This document shows positions 28,701 to 37,527 of a stretch of DNA of 64,000 bases, one piece after another (positions within the stretch are counted from its first letter, which is position 1; the number at the start of each line of letters is the position of its first letter). The notes under the pieces were generated by a model. The model did not search any database. It had not been told where the DNA came from and saw only the letters and a program-made list of their open reading frames with translations. A program made the translations under genes and the position numbers. The stretch comes from CANLBN01 sp965230205 (lineage in GTDB: Bacteria > Pseudomonadota > Gammaproteobacteria > Pseudomonadales > Cellvibrionaceae): positions 186,001 through 250,000 of the forward strand of contig OZ245996.1 of NCBI GenBank assembly GCA_965230205.1, read 5' to 3'.

Positions 28701-29059
28701 TTCGCCGTTTGAAATGCGCGTTTGGCAAAACTTTTAGCTTTATCGAGTTTATTTAGTTTGTAATATAAAAATGCTATATCGTCGAGTACATAAGCAATAT
28801 AAAGTGTATTTTTGTTTTTTTCTTTTGATAAGCCATCTAATGCTGACAAGCTTTTTTTTAATGCTTGCTCTAATTGACCAGAGGCAGCTAATTGGCGAGA
28901 TTGCTTTGCTAACTCAAGCGACGATGAGCTAACTGCAGACACATAACTCACTAACAAAAAACAACAGCAATAAAAAAAAGAGGGAACGACCTTTTTAGAG
29001 TAGTTAAGGTAAACGTTCCCCCAATGACAAGATAATAAAAGGCAGCGGCTATAGAACAC
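25715..29059 (-). CDS. Exported TPR-CHAT protease-like protein
   Basis: 1114 residues. After a hydrophobic leader (FFYCCCFLLVSYVSAVS) come many tetratricopeptide repeats (about 50-560; for example AIAHIAQNQGAIAYAGGDMELA) and a C-terminal CHAT domain, a caspase relative. The catalytic pair is visible: His near 970 in FATHG and Cys near 1021 in LSACNT, followed by GLSGLAKSFFYAGARSLLVSHW. The frame starts at a GTG that directly abuts the stop codon of the FecR gene; a somewhat later start is possible. It forms one unit with the FecR and barrel genes. Known CHAT proteins act as proteases or scaffolds; here the leader predicts periplasmic action. Confidence 0.9.
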   Translation of the reverse strand: MFYSRCLLLSCHWGNVYLNYSKKVVPSFFYCCCFLLVSYVSAVSSSSLELAKQSRQLAASGQLEQALKKSLSALDGLSKEKNKNTLYIAYVLDDIAFLYYKLNKLDKAKSFAKRAFQTANKIDSGNKNKPLAIAHIAQNQGAIAYAGGDMELAHQRYQYSYNVYRSRLAEWENAIKVANSLFTLYMDMDRLDEADTLIEENLQRLEKRNNSSLLFDQYVNQIKLGIKSNNTLLIDEAQKNAKVLLSDVNPLSRLTFKELSGRVLIYQSRLPEAKETLQSIIDEALLVNDSVVRDSIHIANAYYYLGFIYIVQGKVIEAEPVVLESLNRFRKIVGSEHPVIGRVLHQLAIINKNIGRLEKSDQYYLRALAIFKKAFGEEHETLGATRLEYSLLLSHQGKFEKAKKQSTSSIELFKKKKSKVLQLGYAHSSLGFVQFDEGTFKESRASFKKAIKLIEKSRGKKSADLPPGLIKLSEIAIHFKQYAKAKRYIDRALMLLESMGAESPYGLIKALSVKADLMNKIGNDKEAKVLGDRYIALLQQRLSIHRNSIVNFALEEQREVRSLFKQYIDVNYPYYQSFNNGYSSSNGTEKNLANILFDDLFIAAQYPHMTGTASAINQMATRISTKGNQKGDQLASLLREREELVTQWAQGQEQSTQQLLGVTKPSTVSSEKAPSIDSLSNKIHELDKELSVKFPPFAELTNPKAVNYKTIQSVLKNDEAFLLQVTEESGTALFYIDKQEVLVKQSPLSRDDLSKRVNRIRHSMDLTRPDIKSYAKMPTYELDDAHYLYQKTLALFETELKNKKHIIAVLDRAMQNIPPAILVTEKPEIKSEVKNTSIDYRKVKFIGHKLAFSIFPAASSLVSLRKLESKSQARKAFIGIGDPDLKQQSSETRSFAFTMDTIAEQIFKYSNPNVLRAIFTPLPETKIELQVLSKTLSSPSNKLILGKEATETKVKSLPLKDYETVSFATHGLLAGEFKGLMEPALVLTPPERSSEVDNGLLMASEIANLELDAEWVLLSACNTAGPNGRLGAEGLSGLAKSFFYAGARSLLVSHWAIDSTSAAFITTRMMEATKNDAVGKAEALQQSMYQLAFENKPYFAHPAFWGAFVIVGDG

Positions 29060-32000
29060 TTAATCTTTCTCACCAGCAAAAGTCCCCGACGCTCTATAGT
29101 CAGGATTACCTGCTGTATTTTGAATAGAGAAACGACCGGTTACACCGGCAACAGGGTCACCACCACCTTGTACAAAATTACCGTGAAGCGCTCCTGTACG
29201 GCCACCACCATTAACAACACCATCGAACACAATGCTGTTATCGCGGATCTGGGTATCACCACTATAAGAGGTACTATCAAAATTCATTGTTGCCGTACCA
29301 CGGCGAGTCCCAAAGTCCCAACTATTATTGTAAGTACCAATCGCCGTATAATTTTCGCCACCACTAAATACATTACCTATCGTATGCCCACTATAGGTTG
29401 CTGAACCCGTACTTGGTAAATCAGCCAGTGCAGTTACATCACCAGCCACCCAAGAACCCAAATGGACATGCTCTCTAGATGTAGCACTAACTGCTGTATC
29501 GCCAAAAAAGAATCCCCACTGAACGTAATCATAATCAGGAATACTTCCAGCAGGTAAACCCGCTTCAACGAGGCCGCCGGAAACCATGGCAACTTGCGCA
29601 CTACTATCAGTGTCCAAGGTTCTCGCCGCATAATTATCATTATCAACAAAAGCACTAGCTCCCTTAGAGTCATCTCCTGTTAATCCACCTAATTGAAGTG
29701 GAGCATGATTGTACAAGTTAATCATAGCAGCAACGCGATTGGTAGCGGCATCAGTACTGATACTGACATTAGTCGGGTCAAGGTCACTGTCAATTTGAGT
29801 GACAGTTAAACCAGCGCTACCTTGCTCCTCCCGATTAGCTAAACCTGCAGCCCAACCATTCAGTGTTGTATTAGAACGCATACCAACACTGTAAGTATCA
29901 CCGACAGAACCATTCCCTGTATTACCGTTTGCAGTCGCTAAACGTAAGTTTGCGTAATCTACATCACTGGTTGAACTCCCCAAGCTATTACCTATTGTTG
30001 ATTCAGTTCCACCTAATATCGCCGCATCACCAGAAACTTGTGGTGTAGGGTCGTAGTTTTCTAATACGAGATAACCTGCATAACCTTGACGATTTAAATT
30101 AGGATTTCCTCCACCAGCAGCGGTCAAACGAAAGGGGCTATTAAAGGCAACATCTTCACGCTGCACAGGAGCACTACTATCAGCATAATTAATATTGCCT
30201 TGAGACGAGCCAATGGTCTGGCCTTCGGCTGAGACTTCTATTGAGTCAATAACACAATCATTACTTGAACAAGCAGGATCATCATAAGCTACCTGCTGAT
30301 AGGATAAGTCACCAATCGTTGCGGATATCGTGGAGCGTTGCTCGCTACCTTCTCCGGACAAAGCAAAGTCAACGTGGAGCAACGCTGTTTGATCATTAGT
30401 ACCTTCCGCCGCTTGGTTTACCACTAACAAACCTGTATCCGTTAAATTTAAACCCAACGCTGTCTGATTCCGACTGAAGGCGCGAATACCATTTTCTATC
30501 GCACCACTAATAGCAAAATCACAGACGGTATTGTCTGAGCAACTATTAACACCTGAGCCAATATGAAATTGATCCACTGAAAATGTGGGACCAGTAAACC
30601 CATTTGATGCTAAACGACCATCCACATCACCCGCTGCAAATGTATACGTCATTGTCCCAAATGGATCAATCGCTACTCCGGTTACATCATTAATAGTATT
30701 TAATAAACTGGTTTGTTGATCGGCTTCCAAGAAAGAGTAAGAACTAATATCAGTGGAACCAAGCACAATAGCGTCGCCAGAGTAATTGACAATTGAAGCC
30801 ATTAAGTTATTTAAATCGTTAATGGTAAAATCTACGTTGTTAGCTGAGGCAACTTGACTACCCAATGCGGCTAAAAACTGAATAGGGTCTGACACTTGCC
30901 CATTTGATAAAGTAAAACTAGTTAATGCGCTTATATTCGCAGTTGCACTAAATGTAATAGACCCATTAGTAAAACCAATAAATGCCTCTCTTACATCCCT
31001 AATCATATCCATATTGATGTTGTTTCCAGTCTGATTTGCTAGAGCATCAAGTGGGCCTAAAATATCTGACTGAATACTAGCAACATAAGCAGCATAACCC
31101 ACATCATTCGGAGAAAGCACGGAGGTTATACCCGTTGCTGCAACACCGTTAATAACCACTTGAGCAATTTCATCGATTTGTTGCCTATTCTCATAATAGC
31201 TCGAAAAACTGCGTCCAAGCCTAGCTTCATTTCGCCCTCCCAATGAAGCAACATAAAATGCAACAGGATCCATTTGCAGTGAAGTGTTAGCGCGTAAACT
31301 ATCTCTAAAAGTGCTGGAATGAATACCTTCTGATGCTTGTAGAAAAAGAAAATTATCAGATGAAATATCAACAAGGCTACTTGCTGAAGCCTGGCTGAAG
31401 CCTGTGCTCAATATGTTATATTGAGTGGCTTGATTGAATGGTCCTCCTTGATTCAACTCCGGAGTAGGTGGAAAAACGGTTTCTAACGTTGTCGAATAAA
31501 TTTGATTATCATTACCAAAATCCACATTCCGAATAAAAATAGGAGCTCGTGGGTCTGCTGCTGGCAAATTATTAACGCTACTCCCTGTAGGGAAAATGGG
31601 TGTATCAATAATTAAACTTCGATTGAAAAAAGTGTAACTCATATTCGTTTCGTAATTAGGTGGATTCCCCATACCTGCATCGTTAACAGCTAATTTAAAC
31701 GGATTACACTCCTCACCACCGTTACAATTTTCGTAATTTGATAAGCTCCCTCCATTAACTAAACTCTGTGCGCCCTGTACACCATTCCGATAAAAGCGGT
31801 TTGATGTTCTCCCTTGTGATTTCCTAACTAAGACAATTGGATCAGCCAAACTACCAGGATCAGTATCGATTAGATCAAATGACTGAGAACCGACTAAAGC
31901 GGGGAAATTCACTTGACTCGCTTGCCCATCAGCAAGGTCTGGCGCATCAACTGTTGCTCCTGGCCCAAAACCATCTGATGTTGCATCTGCCACTTGAATA

Positions 32001-32977
32001 TCATCAGTACGGTCAGGAATGACCAAAGGTGGCGGTACTGGGTCTGGCATAGGGTCGGGTATAGGATCTGGAGTTGGGTCTACGCCACCCATATCTGTAC
32101 CACCTCCTGTGTCCGCTCCACCTGAGTCTGTACCCCCAGTATCCGTTCCACCGGAATCAGTGCCACCACCAGTGGTCCCTCCCGTATCAGTACCACTGGT
32201 GTCTGTACCGCCGCCTGTATCAGTGCTTCCTTCATCACTATTCGAATTAGTGTTTGTTGTTTCCGAACTATCATCATCCGCTAAGGCCGTTGTTACGGTT
32301 TGAGCATCCGCATCGGCTACCTTACTGACCGCCTCCCCTGCTGACGGGCTTGGCAAGCCACCCAACGCCAAGATATTAGTTTCAGTTTGAGTTAATAGAC
32401 TCGAAAGCTCATTAACCGCCAAACGATTGGGGCGGCTTAATCGACAATTGCTTGAAACCGCTGGCATTTCTACGGCATAGCCAGGCTTCACGATAGTTAT
32501 AGATTTTCGACTATCATTAACATTTATTTGCTTACCGTAAACCATCACAACCTTAAAGCCTGACTCAATATTTGATTCAAAAAATCCTGATGAATTAATA
32601 ATTTCTGAGGTAATGGAGTGGCCACAAGTCGATGTTGTCACTAAAGCAGGCTGAACAACTCCTGATGTAATACGCAAACTACCTTGTATTAATTCAACGT
32701 GTGTTTTTTTATTTTTCAAATCAACAAGCACTTCAGAATTTAAACCAATCGTCAGTACACTGCCATCCGTTAGCATAATTTCTTTCACGCTACTGGGAGT
32801 CGTTTTAAAATGACTGGTTTGCCCGAGATTTAACAGCTGAGCTTTGACATTGGGCGTTTTATCTCCCGATGTGAACGCTAATTGTGAAGCCGTCACTGCC
32901 ATCCCTTCAGCACTTGTTAATAACAAACCATAAATGATCGTTGTTTTCGTTACCGATTTAATAAATGAATTAGCCAT
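29060..32977 (-). CDS. Giant exported FecR-domain protein with TbpB-like C-terminal barrel
   Basis: 1305 residues. A signal peptide is followed by a FecR-type domain (about 60-180: MLTDGSVLTIGLNSEVLVDL, LIQGSLRI) and a low-complexity Thr/Gly/Asp linker (repeats of TDTGG, about 235-320). There is a long central region I do not recognise, rich in Asn/Ser. The last 170 or so residues (SATYSGHTIGNVF, GTATMNFDSTSYSG, GALHGNFVQGGGDPVAGVTG, ASGTFAGEKD) have the strand pattern of TbpB/Slam-substrate barrels. No lipobox. The neighbouring Slam-like gene 21 bases upstream makes it a candidate for outer-membrane translocation by that protein. Barrel assignment is inference from pattern. Confidence 0.8.
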   Translation of the reverse strand: MANSFIKSVTKTTIIYGLLLTSAEGMAVTASQLAFTSGDKTPNVKAQLLNLGQTSHFKTTPSSVKEIMLTDGSVLTIGLNSEVLVDLKNKKTHVELIQGSLRITSGVVQPALVTTSTCGHSITSEIINSSGFFESNIESGFKVVMVYGKQINVNDSRKSITIVKPGYAVEMPAVSSNCRLSRPNRLAVNELSSLLTQTETNILALGGLPSPSAGEAVSKVADADAQTVTTALADDDSSETTNTNSNSDEGSTDTGGGTDTSGTDTGGTTGGGTDSGGTDTGGTDSGGADTGGGTDMGGVDPTPDPIPDPMPDPVPPPLVIPDRTDDIQVADATSDGFGPGATVDAPDLADGQASQVNFPALVGSQSFDLIDTDPGSLADPIVLVRKSQGRTSNRFYRNGVQGAQSLVNGGSLSNYENCNGGEECNPFKLAVNDAGMGNPPNYETNMSYTFFNRSLIIDTPIFPTGSSVNNLPAADPRAPIFIRNVDFGNDNQIYSTTLETVFPPTPELNQGGPFNQATQYNILSTGFSQASASSLVDISSDNFLFLQASEGIHSSTFRDSLRANTSLQMDPVAFYVASLGGRNEARLGRSFSSYYENRQQIDEIAQVVINGVAATGITSVLSPNDVGYAAYVASIQSDILGPLDALANQTGNNINMDMIRDVREAFIGFTNGSITFSATANISALTSFTLSNGQVSDPIQFLAALGSQVASANNVDFTINDLNNLMASIVNYSGDAIVLGSTDISSYSFLEADQQTSLLNTINDVTGVAIDPFGTMTYTFAAGDVDGRLASNGFTGPTFSVDQFHIGSGVNSCSDNTVCDFAISGAIENGIRAFSRNQTALGLNLTDTGLLVVNQAAEGTNDQTALLHVDFALSGEGSEQRSTISATIGDLSYQQVAYDDPACSSNDCVIDSIEVSAEGQTIGSSQGNINYADSSAPVQREDVAFNSPFRLTAAGGGNPNLNRQGYAGYLVLENYDPTPQVSGDAAILGGTESTIGNSLGSSTSDVDYANLRLATANGNTGNGSVGDTYSVGMRSNTTLNGWAAGLANREEQGSAGLTVTQIDSDLDPTNVSISTDAATNRVAAMINLYNHAPLQLGGLTGDDSKGASAFVDNDNYAARTLDTDSSAQVAMVSGGLVEAGLPAGSIPDYDYVQWGFFFGDTAVSATSREHVHLGSWVAGDVTALADLPSTGSATYSGHTIGNVFSGGENYTAIGTYNNSWDFGTRRGTATMNFDSTSYSGDTQIRDNSIVFDGVVNGGGRTGALHGNFVQGGGDPVAGVTGRFSIQNTAGNPDYRASGTFAGEKD

Positions 32978-32998
32978 ATTGAATCTCCACTAGGCCTG

Positions 32999-34438
32999 TT
33001 AAAAGGTTGCCCAAAGGGTTAAATTGATACCAGTATTGTCGTACTCATAGTTCGGCAGAGAAGCTTGATTATCGGTATAATAAATACTGACCGTGGTATA
33101 GAAATTTCGATTGAAAACTAAGGTGTTATTCCAACTGAACTGGCTACGCTCTTCTTCTCTTTTTTCATCAGGGTCAATGGCTGGATCAGGGGCATCGTAG
33201 TCGATATCGGAAAATGAAAGTGATATAGCACTACTCCATCGTTGGTTAATACCAAATGGTGCCCTATAACTTTTTGACAAACCTGTACTAACACGCCAAA
33301 TGCTGCGCTCTTGATAGTCCACTTCTGCGCTCCGTTCATTACCACCGACACCAAAGAAGCCTTGCACATCAGAGCGAAAGTTTTTTGAAAAGCGCAAATC
33401 GATATCGACATCTTCACCATCTCGCTCAGAAGCCGTTGTTCTTCTATCGCTATCGGTAAATTCATTATCGCTGTACATTAGTCGCAAACTCGCCATTTGA
33501 GTTACACTAAAAATTTTTGATAAGTCGATACCATAATCGATCGTCTCTTGATATTTAGTGTCTTCAAGATCTAATCGAGAAGCCCTTACAAAAGGCTTTA
33601 ATGACCAGCTTGGATTGAGCAATTCACCAAAATAAAAACGCGGGCCAATTTGAAAAGCGAGGTAATCAGAGTCTATTTCTGTCGACTCATCATAGGTTCG
33701 CTTAGAGTATGAAAAGCCGGCTTCCAGTTGATTACCTATTTGGCTGTTCAAGTTGTAGACATACTGCCCGGAAGCACTGAAGACAGCAGCTGAATCACTT
33801 TCCCCCAGACTCGCCTCATCTAGCAGTGCGGGTTGGCCGGCGACTAGCACTTCTGGTGATGTTGGCGAAGAGGTGGCATTGTCGTCATACTGGCCGCCCA
33901 CTCCCACTCGAAAGGAAAAACTGTGGGGTGATGCCGCTTTTTGTGCTTGTTTCAAAATAGATTTAGCACGGTTTTTAACGGGAAGAGGAATTTCTGGAGA
34001 ACGTACTGCTTCACTCAAATATCGGTTAGCTAACTCATTAGCCCCGACACGTAGATATAGGACCCCCAACTCCAATTTGATGTTATCTAAATTAGGGTTA
34101 ATCTTTAATATTCTTTCAAATGAAGTAATGCCGCCTTGCAAATCTCCAGACTTAATCGCCTGTCTGGCGAACTGAAAAGAGTTTTCAGGATTAGAAGGGT
34201 CTGCCATTAATTTCGTAAAGGCTTTTTTATACTCTTTACTTGGATTTATTGCACTCCCTAACTGCTCTGTATCGACATTACCTGCTTGATTAGAATCAAC
34301 CGCTTTAACTTCTTCAGCATTCGCATATAAACCAGAAAGACTTAACAGAAAGAAGGCAAAAAGTTTTAAACGAACCAAAAACTGAACATTTCTGGCCTTA
34401 TCCGTATCACCCACGTTTATTTCTCCCTCTCGTAGCAT
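32999..34438 (-). CDS. TPR/outer-membrane barrel protein, Slam-like (DUF560-type)
   Basis: 479 residues, close to the length of Slam proteins, which move TbpB-type proteins across the outer membrane (type XI secretion). After a signal peptide (LKLFAFFLLSLSGLYANA) come TPR-like helices at about 80-165 (FARQAIKSGDLQGGITSFERI), then a C-terminal barrel of alternating strands from VGVGGQYDDN to a terminal Phe (LTLWATF), the outer-membrane insertion signal. Family call is by architecture and local pattern, not alignment. It is first of the three-gene unit with the FecR and CHAT genes. Confidence 0.75.
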   Translation of the reverse strand: MLREGEINVGDTDKARNVQFLVRLKLFAFFLLSLSGLYANAEEVKAVDSNQAGNVDTEQLGSAINPSKEYKKAFTKLMADPSNPENSFQFARQAIKSGDLQGGITSFERILKINPNLDNIKLELGVLYLRVGANELANRYLSEAVRSPEIPLPVKNRAKSILKQAQKAASPHSFSFRVGVGGQYDDNATSSPTSPEVLVAGQPALLDEASLGESDSAAVFSASGQYVYNLNSQIGNQLEAGFSYSKRTYDESTEIDSDYLAFQIGPRFYFGELLNPSWSLKPFVRASRLDLEDTKYQETIDYGIDLSKIFSVTQMASLRLMYSDNEFTDSDRRTTASERDGEDVDIDLRFSKNFRSDVQGFFGVGGNERSAEVDYQERSIWRVSTGLSKSYRAPFGINQRWSSAISLSFSDIDYDAPDPAIDPDEKREEERSQFSWNNTLVFNRNFYTTVSIYYTDNQASLPNYEYDNTGINLTLWATF

Positions 34439-34597
34439 TTATCAATGCACTGATGTTATTAGATAGAATAAATTCACTATCTAAATTAGAGGGACAACAT
34501 TAGGTTATTGAACAGAAATATTTTTTATATGTGAGATTATTTTATTTCTTATATCGATAAGAAGATAGGACTATGGTGAATATCAGGTACTAGCTTA

Positions 34598-35482
34598 TTA
34601 ATATTTAATGGATTCATTAGCCGCTTTTTCTAAAAGTATGAACGCATTGCTGCAAATGCTTTCGGATAGAGAGTTGTCTTTATTGATATTACTTTGCAAT
34701 TCTTTTTCTAGCGCACGAGCATATTCAGTATCTATTTTCGATAATTGATTGATAAAATCCATTAAAACAGGACCAGCTCTCTCCACATAAGTAGGCGTTT
34801 TTTGCAAACAGTGGTAATGACTCAACACCGCCCATCGCCCCAAACTTAAATATATTGGCCAATTGGCTTTCCCTAGAGCCCCTTTTGCTTTTATTAATTC
34901 ATTTTTATGGCCATTAACATAGTTGTTCTGATAAACATTAAGAGTAACCAGGCCTTGACCAACACCTTCATCGAGTACAATACCTTCATTTGTGGGTGGT
35001 AATGCCTGTTCAAGAGGATTAAATGAACGAGTGGGTAGTGCAAGCGATGAATTAATAGAAGAAGGTCCAAAATCGGAATACAAGCCATCGAGCTGATTAA
35101 CAGGCTGCAAAAGATAAAAAGCCATAACGGCTACGGCAACAGCACCAACAGCACCACTAGGAATAAGCAACCAACGAGTACTGAAACGATTAAAGGCTTC
35201 AAGAAATCCAGATAACATAGTTGAAGTAGGCTGTTGTACCGCTGCAACATCGGTATCAGATATAAAATCTTCTGCATTCTCAACCAGCCTCATCCATCGA
35301 GTGTAAACGCTTTGATCATTGGCGATATACGAAGATACTTGAGCCCGTCTAACCGGATCCAGGCCATTCTCGATATAGGCTGCCAGCTCCTCTTCAGTCA
35401 CTGGAGCTCCGACAATATTATCGGAATCTTTTGTTAACTCAAGAACAACGCTCACCATTGCCTCTGTATTTTTATCTCGCAT
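34598..35482 (-). CDS. Putative membrane anti-sigma factor
   Basis: 294 residues. The N-terminal part (VTEEELAAYIENGLDPVRRA, then QVSSYIAND) looks like the helical anti-sigma domain of RskA/FecR-type regulators but lacks the zinc motif HxxxCxxC. One membrane segment at about 106-125 (WLLIPSGAVGAVAVAVMAFY) and a periplasmic part follow. The start could be the Met at codon 9. It follows the sigma factor gene and precedes the barrel/FecR/CHAT unit, as expected for a regulator of them. Inference from context and topology. Confidence 0.65.
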   Translation of the reverse strand: MRDKNTEAMVSVVLELTKDSDNIVGAPVTEEELAAYIENGLDPVRRAQVSSYIANDQSVYTRWMRLVENAEDFISDTDVAAVQQPTSTMLSGFLEAFNRFSTRWLLIPSGAVGAVAVAVMAFYLLQPVNQLDGLYSDFGPSSINSSLALPTRSFNPLEQALPPTNEGIVLDEGVGQGLVTLNVYQNNYVNGHKNELIKAKGALGKANWPIYLSLGRWAVLSHYHCLQKTPTYVERAGPVLMDFINQLSKIDTEYARALEKELQSNINKDNSLSESICSNAFILLEKAANESIKY

Positions 35483-35724
35483 ACTACAGTTCTATGAATG
35501 AAGATTAAAAATCAGGTAGTTACCTTTTTGTATAACAATACCCGCGTACTTATACTCCTAGAAAATAACTGATAACGATTAAATCATCAACACTCTATGT
35601 CTTTGATGCCATACTTTATCGCTATAACACCCTTATAAATCAAAAAAATGGCACAAAAATCATTATTGCCATTATTTAAAAGGCGTTATTACTATTAGAT
35701 GGACAAATTATTATAAATAAACCA

Positions 35725-36612
35725 TCAGCTTAAGGAATGATATAAAGAATCGATATCTAAATTAGAGTGCTCAAAGACTTCTCGAATACGACTGAGTATC
35801 GAATTTACAATTTTACCTCCATGATGAGAGGGTATATTCAACACTCGAGCGGCTTTACTTTTGGAAATGCCATCAACATAGACCATACGAATGAGTATTT
35901 TTTCCTGATCAGTTAACTTAAGTGAGTCCCGAACAGCCATCAATTTATTTTTTTGATCGTCGGATAGTTTATGTGGCTTTTGATCTATGTTTGCAAGGTG
36001 TTGAATATCCGCTTCATCAGCTAATATAGATTGCAACATAGAGTGGAATAATGTGCCGGCATGCTGTTCAAATAAAAAACACTCACTGGAAGGGGACAGA
36101 TTATCGGTTCCAGCAATGGATTCAAAATCTTCCGTACACTCAGAAGAAAAAGGATTAACGGTGTCGTGCCCACAATTAGGGATTTTAGCTTTAATAACGG
36201 TAATTGCCTGAGTAATCAGTTCTTTATCAACACCTTTAGCGGAGTAACGATCAATAATTGAAGGAATTAATTGCCTTTCTAAACAAAGTGACCGCCATAA
36301 AGATACCCATAAGTCACCTTGGTTTTTTAACCAGACAGGAGGACGTGGTCGACCATATTTTTTACGCGAAAACTCTTCAATGATATTGACTAAAATACTG
36401 TAAAGAAAGGTGGTTGGCTTAGAAAGGCCCTGGTATTTTTCACATCGTTCCCAGTTATCTTTCGATAGTGTTTCAACGACGTAGGTTGCACACTCTTCGG
36501 CAACAGCGACATTACCAAATCGCTTTAAAGTTAACTGATCGACTTTCGATAAAAACTGCTTATCAAACACCAAGTCTTTCCATACTGGCTTATGGTTTAA
36601 CTCACTGTCCAT
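35725..36612 (-). CDS. Divergent sigma-70 family (ECF-like) sigma factor
   Basis: 295 residues. Region 2-like sequence at about 60-95 (KPTTFLYSILVNIIEEFSRK with YGRPRPP after it) and region 4 helix-turn-helix near the C-terminus (LTDQEKILIRMVYVDGISKS, AARVLNIP). A long linker of about 120 residues between them is unusual for ECF factors. It sits in the middle of two exported-protein clusters and beside a membrane anti-sigma gene, so it likely controls one or both. Its promoter motif cannot be read from this window. Confidence 0.8.
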   Translation of the reverse strand: MDSELNHKPVWKDLVFDKQFLSKVDQLTLKRFGNVAVAEECATYVVETLSKDNWERCEKYQGLSKPTTFLYSILVNIIEEFSRKKYGRPRPPVWLKNQGDLWVSLWRSLCLERQLIPSIIDRYSAKGVDKELITQAITVIKAKIPNCGHDTVNPFSSECTEDFESIAGTDNLSPSSECFLFEQHAGTLFHSMLQSILADEADIQHLANIDQKPHKLSDDQKNKLMAVRDSLKLTDQEKILIRMVYVDGISKSKAARVLNIPSHHGGKIVNSILSRIREVFEHSNLDIDSLYHSLS

Positions 36613-36771
36613 AGTAATACCCTAGAGAACATTATCTAATGATCAAATACCTCATCACTTCATTTTGATCGTTAAAGCTATAGTCTCATAAAAGGGTTTG
36701 TCGTTAATATCCCCAAAATTAGTGATCCCTAGAAGTAGTGATATTAAGTAGATACCTGCGCAGCAGATCTA

Positions 36772-37527
36772 TTACTCATACACTACATCAACAGCCCCGC
36801 TCGCTTCTAGCTGTCGTAGTGCAGGATTACCGGCAATAGATAAATCAATAGCGCCTTCCAGCTTTCCTTTGATGCTTTTAGCAACATAAACCTGTACATC
36901 TGCACTACCTTCAGTCTCCAGACTCAACGTTTTGCAATGCAGGTTAGATAAATCAATATCCGTCGACCCTTGTGAAAGCAAGCGGCAATTGTTGGCCTCT
37001 CCATAAGCAGATACACTAGACGCCCCCCTCACATCAAGGTTAAAAGAAGGAGAACCAATATGATTTAATCTCACATCAGCCGTACTGAAGATACTGGCTC
37101 TATGTAATTCATAACTACTTAGCTCAAGAATAACGGGTTTATTGGTTGAATAGTTTCCAGAGGAAATCGTTAACACACCATCCACTTCTTTAATTGTAAT
37201 TTTTTTGAACACATGGGGCTGAGCGGATACCTTAATGGCAGGAGGACCTTTTTTATAAATGACAGTAGCAGGAATATTGATTATCAACTTTTTAAAATCT
37301 CTAATACTTACCTGATATGACTCAATAGGCTCTTTCGATAGATTGCTGCCTGAATAAATATTTTTTTGGCTGTTAACGCCCATATTTACTTGGTTAATAT
37401 TGCCATTTTCATCAACATGCTGATATGACGTCCCCGCAGTTAAATTGCTTGTAGATACTAACGTCATTAGCAACCCCAAAAAAACTCGGCGCAAGTGGTA
37501 ATATTTACTGCGCAATAATTTTAACAC
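36772..37527 (-). CDS. Exported DUF2807 (head GIN domain) protein
   Basis: 251 residues with a signal sequence (GLLMTLVSTSNLTAG) and a beta-helical DUF2807 domain: repeated short strands such as RASIFSTADVRLNHIGSPS, LDVRGASSVSAYGEA, LLSQGSTDIDLSNL and LETEGSADVQVY. The family is exported; its role is poorly known. It overlaps the end of the OmpA-type gene by 23 bases, so both are probably one operon. Confidence 0.88.
   Translation of the reverse strand: MLKLLRSKYYHLRRVFLGLLMTLVSTSNLTAGTSYQHVDENGNINQVNMGVNSQKNIYSGSNLSKEPIESYQVSIRDFKKLIINIPATVIYKKGPPAIKVSAQPHVFKKITIKEVDGVLTISSGNYSTNKPVILELSSYELHRASIFSTADVRLNHIGSPSFNLDVRGASSVSAYGEANNCRLLSQGSTDIDLSNLHCKTLSLETEGSADVQVYVAKSIKGKLEGAIDLSIAGNPALRQLEASGAVDVVYE

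Noticed and set aside
25715..29059. TPR-CHAT protein as part of a type III-E CRISPR (Craspase) system
   Set aside because: No Cas proteins or arrays nearby, and this protein has an export leader and FecR/barrel neighbours.
32019..32303. Plus-strand 94-codon frame rich in Val, Pro and Ser
   Set aside because: It is the reverse complement of the Thr/Gly/Asp linker of the FecR protein, so its low complexity is a by-product.
35645..35667. Sigma-54 type promoter (TGGCAC...TTGC)
   Set aside because: The spacing between the two halves is too long for a -24/-12 promoter, and it is not aligned with a gene start.
36772..37527. Autotransporter adhesin
   Set aside because: The DUF2807 family is sometimes called an auto-transporter adhesin head domain, but the protein has no translocator barrel.
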